Part shown: one piece after another, positions 7,801 through 13,919 of the stretch
Numbering within the stretch: position 1 is the first letter of the stretch
Layout: every line of letters starts with the position of its first letter
Assembly: GCA_026388655.1 (NCBI GenBank)
Contig: JAPLJI010000058.1
Location: 1 to 46,892 of the forward strand
Length of the DNA: 46,892 nt
Origin: Pseudomonadota bacterium
GTDB lineage: Bacteria > Desulfobacterota > JAPLJL01
Reading direction: 5' to 3'
The notes under the pieces: generated by a model
Seen by the model: the letters and a program-made list of their open reading frames with translations, nothing else
Told to the model about the DNA's origin: nothing
The model's database searches: none
Translations under genes and position numbers: made by a program

Positions 7801-8610
7801 TTATTTAAATTTTCCGTCCCGCCATTTAATGGCTTCCTTGATGCCTTTTTCGGCCAGGATCTTCCAGAACTCAATCACCGGGGGAGAGAAATGGGAGATG
7901 GAATCCAGCTCGCAGGCCGCTTGCACAACATTTTTCCATCCCATCTCTTCAACCACCCTGTTGATCAAGGCCTTGTTCAGGGCCAGAAGCTCATCCGGAA
8001 CCAGGGCCATCCGGCCGGCCAGTTTTATCACCTCTTCCTCGAGTTTGTCGGCCGGGAAAGCCTTGAGCGCCAGGCCGATCCTCTCCGCCTCCCGGCCGTC
8101 AATCTGGTCGCCGGTGAAAAGCATCCGCTTGGCCCACTGGGGACCGACGAGGTAGGCCCACATCGGGGTCAACGGCAGGCCCAATCCCCGCACTCCGGGA
8201 TGACCGAACCTGGCGTCCTCGCTCGTGAGGATGATATCGCAGGCCAGGGCGAGATCGGTCCCGCCGCCCAGGCAGTAGCCGTGAACCTGGGCGAGGACCG
8301 GCTTCTTCAGGTTCCAGATCTTCATCCAGCGTTCCGAAACTTTTTCCAGCCGGGATTTGTCTTCCAGAATCGTCCGCTGGCGGGTGGCCACTTCCCCCCC
8401 CGGTTCGATATCGTATCCGGAGGAAAAGCCCCTTCCCGCCCCCTTGATCACGCAAACCTTGACCCGGGGATCATTTTCCCCTTCTTTCAGGGCGCGGACG
8501 AGTTCTTCCTGGAGATTAATACTCAGGGCATTGAGCTTGTCGGGGCGGTTCATCGTAACAACCAAGACCCCGTCTGGATTCGCGTTGCAGATGATATCTT
8601 TGTATTCCAA
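7801..8610 (-). CDS. Crotonase-family protein lacking both hydratase glutamates
   Basis: The 269-residue protein is clearly crotonase-fold: MNRPDKLNALS, GRGFSSGYDI (oxyanion hole), GYCLGGGTDLALACD and FGHPGVRGLG. At the positions of the two hydratase glutamates it has Asp119 and Gly139, so simple enoyl hydration is unlikely. Crotonase relatives without these residues include isomerases, dehalogenases, thioesterases and C-C hydrolases such as the ring-opening BadI. The start is TTG at 8610 with GGAGG 4 nt upstream. It is the first gene of the seven-gene run, just downstream of a plausible promoter. Its C-terminus lacks the REGV-type motif of BadI, so that role is only a hypothesis. Confidence 0.8.
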   Translation of the reverse strand: MEYKDIICNANPDGVLVVTMNRPDKLNALSINLQEELVRALKEGENDPRVKVCVIKGAGRGFSSGYDIEPGGEVATRQRTILEDKSRLEKVSERWMKIWNLKKPVLAQVHGYCLGGGTDLALACDIILTSEDARFGHPGVRGLGLPLTPMWAYLVGPQWAKRMLFTGDQIDGREAERIGLALKAFPADKLEEEVIKLAGRMALVPDELLALNKALINRVVEEMGWKNVVQAACELDSISHFSPPVIEFWKILAEKGIKEAIKWRDGKFK

Positions 8611-8640
8611 TCAACCTCCAAAGATAAGTTTACCCATCAA

Positions 8641-8668
8641 ATAATGTTGGCAGCAAAGCATGGGTCAA
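8641..8668 (-). promoter_or_regulatory. Candidate sigma-70 promoter of the catabolic run
   Basis: On the minus strand TTGACC (8668-8663) is followed after 16 nt by CATTAT (8646-8641). A T8 run lies just upstream of the -35. The predicted start of transcription would be about 25 nt before the TTG start of the crotonase-family gene. The match is moderate and untested. Confidence 0.4.
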
Positions 8669-8679
8669 AAAAAAGAATT

Positions 8680-8785
8680 CCGTCATCCCTGCGAAAGCAG
8701 GGATCCAGGAAATTCTTAGAAACTCTGGATTCCCGCTTCCCTCCGGGCAGTAGGCCCTACTGGGCCGGAGGCCGCGGGAAAGACA
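8680..8785. repeat. Palindromic CGTCATCCCTGC / GGGATCCAGG repeat
   Basis: The block starts CGTCATCCCTGCGAAAGCAGG (hairpin CCCTGC / GCAGGG), continues through GGATCCAGG and its inverted match CTGGATTCCC, and ends in a GGCCTCCGGC-rich segment with CGCGGGAAAGAC. It is the familiar TCATTCCCGC...GGGAATCC type of dispersed bacterial repeat; a relative is at 27269-27365. The remaining part of the 319-nt gap 8611-8929 holds the promoter above and a heptamer tract but no gene. Confidence 0.65.
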
Positions 8786-8894
8786 ACACATAACAAATTG
8801 GTTCCCAAATAACGAATAATTCATTGAAGAATCGAGAGCAAAAAGGATTCCCAGGTTCGAGGGTCATGTGTTCCAGAATTATTTTTTTGAAGAA

Positions 8895-8929
8895 TCCTTG
8901 AACCCTTGAAACCTTGACCCCTTGAACCC
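8895..8929 (-). repeat. Heptamer-like tract after metH
   Basis: In the sense of metH the sequence right after the stop is GGGTTCAAGGGGTCAAGG followed by TTTCAAGGGTTCAAGG, a degenerate 7-9 nt tandem. It shares the GGTTCAAG core with the tracts at 5927-6036, 7755-7800 and 23800-23822. Confidence 0.6.
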
Positions 8930-11326
8930 TTACTTATTCAATCTTTCTTTGATTTTGCTCGCCGCTTCAATCGCGTCCTTCGCATAAAGATCAGCCCCGA
9001 TTTTCCTGGCGAATTCCTCGTTTACCACCGCCCCGCCGACCGCGGTCACGAGTTTTTCCCCCTGCTCCCGGAGGAGTTTAACCACTTCCTCCATCCTTCC
9101 CATCGTGGTGGTCATCAGCGCCGACAGGCCCACGGCCTCAGCTTTTTCCGACCGGGCGGCATCCAGGATCTTTCCCGCCGGCACGGATTTGCCTAGGTCG
9201 ATTACCTGGAAACCATTGGCTTTCAGCACCGCGCCCACCAGGTTTTTCCCCAGGTCGTGAATATCACCCTCCACGGTCGCGAGAATGATCTTCTGTTTTT
9301 TCGCCATTTTATCCGCGGGCAGATGTTTTTCCACCATCTCCAGGGCGGAAGCCATCGCCTCCGCGGCCAGCATCACCTGGGGGAGAAAGATCTCGTTCCG
9401 GCCGAAACGGTCGCCCACCTGCTTCATGGCGGGGAGGAGCTTTTCCTCCACCACTTTCAGCGGTTCCATTCCCGAGCCGACCAGGCGTTTCACCTCTTCA
9501 TTTAATTTGTCTTTTTCCCCGGAGGCCAAATAACGGTAAAAAATATCCTCGATTTTCGCTTCCTCCCGGGACCCCGCGAAAAATCTTACGTATTTACCCG
9601 CGGCCGGGTCCTTGCCCAGAAGCAGTCCGGAGGCGGCCAGGACCCCCCGGGTTTCCCGGTTGGCGGGATTGGCGAAAAACGCCTCGGCGCCCTGGGCTAA
9701 AACCATCGCCAGGAAATTCGCGTTTAACACGGTCCTTTCGGGAAGACCGAAGGAAACATTGTCCACCCCCAGGATCACCGGCAGTTTCAGCCGGTTCCGG
9801 ATCAGGGAGATCGTCTTCAGCGTGGCCTGCGGCCCTTCCGGGGCGGCCGAAACCGCCAGAACCACCGGGTCGATGATCAGGTCCTCGGCCGGGAACTGGT
9901 GCTGGCGGAAATACGCCTTGATCCTCCGGGCCAAGCGGAGCCGGCCCTCGGGTTTTTCCGGGATCCCCTTCTCGTCCAGGGCGATTCCCACCACCGCGGC
10001 CCCGTATTGGCGGGCGAGTTTCAGGATCGCGGAAAGTTTCCGCCGGTCGGCCGAAACCGAATTGATCAGGGCTTTGCCGTCCACAGCCTGCAAGCCGGCT
10101 TCGATCACCCGGGGATCGGGGGAATCAATCAGGACCGGAAGCGTGCTGGCTTGGTTGACCGCGAAAACCGCCTTTCCCATCAGCCGGGAATGGTCGGTCG
10201 AACCTTTAATCCCCACGTTCACGTCCAGGAGATCCGCGCCTTCTTCCTCCTGCTTCCTGGCTTCCTGCCTGACCTCCCTGAACTCTTCCCGGGCCAGTTC
10301 CTCCGAAAGTAATTTCTTCCCGGTCGGGTTGATCCTGCTCCCGGCGAGAAAAGGAGCGTTCTCCCGGTTGATTACCAGGATCCGGGTGCGGCTGGCCAGT
10401 TTGAGCCCGGGGACAACCCTTCGGGAAGCGGCTCCGGGTTTAAATTTCTTAACCGACTCGGCGATCTTCTGGATATGTTTGGGGTTGGTTCCGCAGCATC
10501 CCCCGAAAACCCTGATCCCGAGCGCGAAGGCTTCCGGGACTACCTCGGCCATTTCCTCCGGGGCGGCGGGATAAACGGTCACTCCGTTCTTCAGCACCGG
10601 GATACCCGCGTTGGCCTGGAAGATGAGGGGCAGGCGGGTATAAACCGACATTCGTTTCAGAATTCCCAGCATTTCTCTCGGCCCATACCCGCAATTGGAA
10701 CCGACCACATCCACCCCGATTGATTCGAGAATGATCGCGGCCGCCTCGGGAGAGGTGCCGAGAACAGTTCTTTCCCCTTCGCTGAAGGTCATCATCGCGA
10801 CGATCGGCTTCCGGGTCAGGCTCCGGACGGCCACCACCGCCGCCTTCAGCTCACGGATGTCGGAAAAGGTTTCCAGGTGAAATAGATCGGCGCCTCCGGC
10901 CAGCAGGGCCCGGGCCTGTTCAGTGAAGATCTCCACCGCTTCGGTGAAGGTCAGTTCTCCCAGGGGTTCGACGAACTTCCCCGTCGGCCCGATGGAAGCC
11001 GAAACCAGGGAGATTTCCTTCCCGAGCACTTCCCGGGCAATCTCGACCGACTTCCGGTTTATCTCTTCCAGTTTGCCGGTCAGACCGTATTGGGAAAGCT
11101 TGACCCGGTTGCCTCCGAAGGAGTTGGTAACCATTATCTCCGCCCCCGCGTCGAGATAAGCCCGATGGACCTTCGCCACCAGCTCGGGCCGAGCGAGGTT
11201 AAGTTCCTCCGGAAGTCCTCCCGGCTGGAGGCCCAGTTCCTGCAACATCGTCCCCTTGGCCCCGTCGAGAATCAGGATCCTCCGCTTAATCTCTTTTCGG
11301 AAATCCAGCGTTTTCCTTGCCTTCAT
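8930..11326 (-). CDS. metH: Cobalamin-dependent methionine synthase, short form (no activation domain)
   Basis: The 798-residue protein holds three of the four MetH modules. Residues about 1-295 are the homocysteine domain, with zinc cysteines in GSNCGYGP and GGCCGTNP. About 315-575 is the pterin (methyl-THF) barrel, with SRINPTGKK near its start and LLDVNVG. About 585-798 are the B12 cap and B12-binding domains, with the GDIHDLGKN cobalamin lower-ligand motif. The C-terminal AdoMet reactivation domain is absent, as in many anaerobes, where a separate reactivase or low-potential donor is used. It transfers the methyl group of methyl-THF to homocysteine. It follows murI by 103 nt and is probably the last gene of the cysK run. 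Confidence 0.93.
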   Translation of the reverse strand: MKARKTLDFRKEIKRRILILDGAKGTMLQELGLQPGGLPEELNLARPELVAKVHRAYLDAGAEIMVTNSFGGNRVKLSQYGLTGKLEEINRKSVEIAREVLGKEISLVSASIGPTGKFVEPLGELTFTEAVEIFTEQARALLAGGADLFHLETFSDIRELKAAVVAVRSLTRKPIVAMMTFSEGERTVLGTSPEAAAIILESIGVDVVGSNCGYGPREMLGILKRMSVYTRLPLIFQANAGIPVLKNGVTVYPAAPEEMAEVVPEAFALGIRVFGGCCGTNPKHIQKIAESVKKFKPGAASRRVVPGLKLASRTRILVINRENAPFLAGSRINPTGKKLLSEELAREEFREVRQEARKQEEEGADLLDVNVGIKGSTDHSRLMGKAVFAVNQASTLPVLIDSPDPRVIEAGLQAVDGKALINSVSADRRKLSAILKLARQYGAAVVGIALDEKGIPEKPEGRLRLARRIKAYFRQHQFPAEDLIIDPVVLAVSAAPEGPQATLKTISLIRNRLKLPVILGVDNVSFGLPERTVLNANFLAMVLAQGAEAFFANPANRETRGVLAASGLLLGKDPAAGKYVRFFAGSREEAKIEDIFYRYLASGEKDKLNEEVKRLVGSGMEPLKVVEEKLLPAMKQVGDRFGRNEIFLPQVMLAAEAMASALEMVEKHLPADKMAKKQKIILATVEGDIHDLGKNLVGAVLKANGFQVIDLGKSVPAGKILDAARSEKAEAVGLSALMTTTMGRMEEVVKLLREQGEKLVTAVGGAVVNEEFARKIGADLYAKDAIEAASKIKERLNK

Positions 11327-11375
11327 TGATTTTCCCCGAAGGAAATTTTGTTTGTTACTCCTTAATATATTTCCC

Positions 11376-11421
11376 TCTCTACTATCTACTATCTACTCTC
11401 TACTATCTACTCCGTGCTCCC
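11376..11421 (-). repeat. Period-7 tract after murI (AGTAGAT units)
   Basis: In the sense of murI the gap to metH contains repeated GTAGATA / GTAGAGA units with 7-nt spacing, beginning about 9 nt after the murI stop. The sequence differs from the GGTTCAAG tracts but period, position and orientation agree. Confidence 0.65.
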
Positions 11422-11429
11422 TACTGTTT

Positions 11430-12248
11430 TCAGCGGAGCGAAACCTTGCTGACCTTCGGGATGTCTCTCTGGAAAAATCTTTGGCCGACCCGACGGAATT
11501 TTTCCGGGTTGTCGGTCACATAAAAACGCAACCGGCCGGAATCCTTTTCCCGGGCCAGGCCGGTCCGGTCCAGGAGTTCTTTCACCTCCTGGGCGGTCTC
11601 CACCGCCGAATCAATCAACCGCGTTTTTTTTCCCATCACTTCCTGAATTACCCCCTTGAGCAGGGGATAATGCGTGCAACCCAGGAGCACCGTGTCCGGG
11701 GTCCGGGCCTTTAAATCCCGGAGATAATGCTCGGCCGTGAGCCGGGCCACTTTGTCTCCCACCCACCCTTCTTCCGCCAGCGGGACAAAAAGTGGACAGG
11801 GAACGGAGGTAACCCTGGCCCGGGGATTCAGGGAAAGGATGTATTTCGAGTAAGCCCCGCTCCGGACGGTAGCCTCCGTTCCGAGCACCCCGATCCGGCC
11901 GGATCGGCTGGTTTCCACCGCGGCCCGGGCACCCGCCTCCACCACCCCCAGGATGGGAAAGGAAAATTTCTTCTGCAACTTGGGCAGGGCGATCGCCGAG
12001 GAGGTGTTGCAGGCCACCACAATCAGCTTGACCCCGAAGTTCATCAGGAAAAGAACGTTCTCCTCGGAATAGCGGACAATGATCTCGGGGGAGCGGACCC
12101 CGTAGGGAACCCGGGCGGTATCGCCTAGATAAATCATCTCCTCTCCCGGGAGGAGCTCCACGAGTTCCTTGAGCACCGTGAGCCCCCCGATCCCGGAGTC
12201 GAATACTCCGATCGGCCGGTTCGGTTTTATTGCCGGAATTGAAATCAT
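11430..12248 (-). CDS. murI: Glutamate racemase
   Basis: The protein carries the MurI pattern: GVFDSGIGGLTVLKEL with the acid, VACNTSSA with the first catalytic cysteine, and LLGCTHYPLL with the second. It makes D-glutamate for peptidoglycan in the cytoplasm. The frame is open back to a GTG at 12275. However, AAGGAG at about 12261-12256 lies inside that longer version and is spaced 6 nt from the ATG at 12248 (3 nt from the ATG at 12251), so the shorter start is chosen. The upstream gene ends at 12279, so both are likely cotranscribed. Length of about 272 residues is normal for the family. Confidence 0.92.
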   Translation of the reverse strand: MISIPAIKPNRPIGVFDSGIGGLTVLKELVELLPGEEMIYLGDTARVPYGVRSPEIIVRYSEENVLFLMNFGVKLIVVACNTSSAIALPKLQKKFSFPILGVVEAGARAAVETSRSGRIGVLGTEATVRSGAYSKYILSLNPRARVTSVPCPLFVPLAEEGWVGDKVARLTAEHYLRDLKARTPDTVLLGCTHYPLLKGVIQEVMGKKTRLIDSAVETAQEVKELLDRTGLAREKDSGRLRFYVTDNPEKFRRVGQRFFQRDIPKVSKVSLR

Positions 12249-12278
12249 CATTTTCTCCTTAAAAAGATTGCCCACAGC

Positions 12279-12767
12279 TCATCGCGAACGGCATTTTTGG
12301 ATTTTCTTTATGACCTCACTGGTGGATTTTCCCTTCACCACGGGAATCCGGCGTACCCTGCCTCCAGATGACTTGACCAGGTCCGCGCCGACAATCCGAT
12401 CGCTGGGCCAGTCCGCCCCTTTCACCAGCACATCCGGTTTGAGCAATTCGATCAACCGGATCGGCGTGGGCTCCGGGAACATCACCACCGCGTCAACAAA
12501 CTCAAGTGCCGAGAGCAGTTCCGCCCTTTCCCCCCCGGGAAGAATCGGCCTCCCTGGCCCCTTGATTTTTCTGACTGAACTGTCGCTGTTTAACCCGACA
12601 ATCAGAAAATCCCCGGCCTCCCGGGCCCGGCGCAGATACCGGGTATGCCCCACGTGAAGAAGATCGAAGCAACCGTTGGTAAAGACAATCTTTTTCCGCC
12701 GCTTTTTCAGTTCCGCCACTATTGATTTGATGGCCCGGCGGGATTTTATTTTATTTTTTCTTTTCAC
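12279..12767 (-). CDS. rfaE2: D-glycero-beta-D-manno-heptose 1-phosphate adenylyltransferase (stand-alone RfaE2 / HldE C-domain)
   Basis: The 162-residue nucleotidyltransferase has [16 protein letters not shown], the HxGH box of the cytidylyltransferase-like family with the preceding strand. [18 protein letters not shown] and VKGADW follow, as in the C-terminal half of HldE. It would activate heptose-1-phosphate to ADP-heptose for lipopolysaccharide inner core. The kinase half is not fused, so a separate HldA-type kinase is expected elsewhere. A lysine- and arginine-rich N-terminus precedes the fold. It starts 5 nt after the cysK stop and ends just before murI, which indicates an operon. Related glycerol-phosphate cytidylyltransferases are a less likely alternative. 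Confidence 0.88.
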   Translation of the reverse strand: MKRKNKIKSRRAIKSIVAELKKRRKKIVFTNGCFDLLHVGHTRYLRRAREAGDFLIVGLNSDSSVRKIKGPGRPILPGGERAELLSALEFVDAVVMFPEPTPIRLIELLKPDVLVKGADWPSDRIVGADLVKSSGGRVRRIPVVKGKSTSEVIKKIQKCRSR

Positions 12768-12772
12768 TGTTG

Positions 12773-13675
12773 TTAAATCAGCGAAGTGGAAAAGTATCGC
12801 TCGGCGCGGTCGGGAAGCACCGTCACGATATTCCCCTTCACCTTTTTCGAAAGCTTTTGCGCCCCCCAGACATTGGCGCCGGAAGATGTCCCCACCAGGA
12901 GCCCCTCCTTCCGGGCCAGTTTCCGGGTGGTAGCGATGGCGTTATCGTCCGACACGGTGATCACCTCGTCAATCAGCGAGATATCGAGAACCGGGGGAAT
13001 GAATCCGTCCCCGATCCCCTGGATCCGGTGAAATCCCGGCTCCCGCCCCAGGAGCGCCGCGCTGTTTTCCGGCTCCAACGCTACGATCCTGATGGATTTT
13101 TTCTTTTCCTTGAGAAATTTTCCCACGCCCCCCAGGGTTCCCCCGCTCCCCACCCCGGCAATGAAGGCGCTCACTTTTCCGTCCATCTGTTTCCAGATCT
13201 CCCGGGCGGTGGTTTTATAGTGGATCTCCGGGTTCCGCGGATTCTCAAACTGCTGAGGGACATAGATCCGTCGGTTTTTCCGGGCCAGTTCCTTAACCTT
13301 TTCGATGCACCCGTCCACGCATTGCTTGGCCGGGGTCAGGATCAACTCCCCTCCCAGGGCCTTGATTATCTTCTTCCGTTCTTCGCTCATATCCTCCGGC
13401 ATCACGATAATCACGCGGTATCCCTTCTGCACCCCGACGAACACCATCCCGATCCCGGTGTTGCCCGAACTCGGTTCCATGATGATGGAACCGGGCCGGA
13501 GTTCCCCCGTGCGCTCCGCTTCCTCAATAAGATACTTGGCGATTCGATCCTTGACTGAACCGGAGGGGTTGAGAAACTCCGCCTTGGCGAAGACCCTGCC
13601 CCCACCGATGTTCCGGAGTTGAACCATCGGGGTATTGCCTACATAATCCAGAACGCATTTGCCTTTCATATCCAC
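12773..13675 (-). CDS. cysK: Cysteine synthase / PLP beta-family enzyme
   Basis: This 300-residue fold type II PLP enzyme shows GNTPMVQL and NPSGSVKDR, with the PLP lysine at about position 42. It also has PSSGNTGIG for substrate carboxylate binding, [10 protein letters not shown] for the PLP phosphate, and GTSSGAN. It makes cysteine from O-acetylserine and sulfide. The 300-aa length and lack of a CBS domain favour CysK over cystathionine beta-synthase. A GTG at 13675 with AAGGAG 4 nt upstream, or an ATG two codons later, can start it. It opens the run cysK, rfaE2, murI, metH, so cysteine and methionine formation share one locus. Confidence 0.9.
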   Translation of the reverse strand: MDMKGKCVLDYVGNTPMVQLRNIGGGRVFAKAEFLNPSGSVKDRIAKYLIEEAERTGELRPGSIIMEPSSGNTGIGMVFVGVQKGYRVIIVMPEDMSEERKKIIKALGGELILTPAKQCVDGCIEKVKELARKNRRIYVPQQFENPRNPEIHYKTTAREIWKQMDGKVSAFIAGVGSGGTLGGVGKFLKEKKKSIRIVALEPENSAALLGREPGFHRIQGIGDGFIPPVLDISLIDEVITVSDDNAIATTRKLARKEGLLVGTSSGANVWGAQKLSKKVKGNIVTVLPDRAERYFSTSLI

Positions 13676-13759
13676 AAATCTCCTTTCGAGAAAAAATATT
13701 CCTTATCTTCCACGATTATGCAACTTTCAATATGAAAATATCTTCATCCTCCCCTTTAT

Positions 13760-13912
13760 CCCCTCCCCTCAAGGGAGGGGATTTTCAATTCAACTGACTT
13801 TTAAAATTCCCCCTCTCCCCCTCGTGAGACTCGTCCAGAAGGCTCGCCCTGAAGGAGAGGGCGGCCTGCCCGCCATAGCCTTGGCGGAGGCGGGGGGTGA
13901 GGGGGCCAAGCA
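13760..13912. repeat. Hairpin and second copy of the CTCGTCCTGAAGG element
   Basis: CCCCTCCC / GGGAGGGG (13760-13780) forms an 8-bp hairpin. From about 13800, CCCCCTCTCCCCCTCGTGAG is followed by two 13-nt units (CTCGTCCAGAAGG, CTCGCCCTGAAGG), then AGAGGG, a GCC-rich palindrome and GGGGGGTGAGGGGG. This is the same plan as 1848-1925 but in the opposite orientation, with two units instead of three and an inserted segment. The 244-nt gap between the GH38 stop and the cysK start holds no gene. Confidence 0.65.
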
Positions 13913-13919
13913 ATTGATA

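Noticed and set aside
8611-8929. Cobalamin or SAM riboswitch before the catabolic run or near metH
   Set aside because: The gap is explained by a promoter, a palindromic repeat and a heptamer tract. No B12-box-like or SAM-type conserved core was seen.
8930-11326. MetH as the missing B12-binding partner of the mutases
   Set aside because: Its B12 domain is within an intact homocysteine/pterin enzyme. Mutases need a dedicated base-off AdoCbl subunit.
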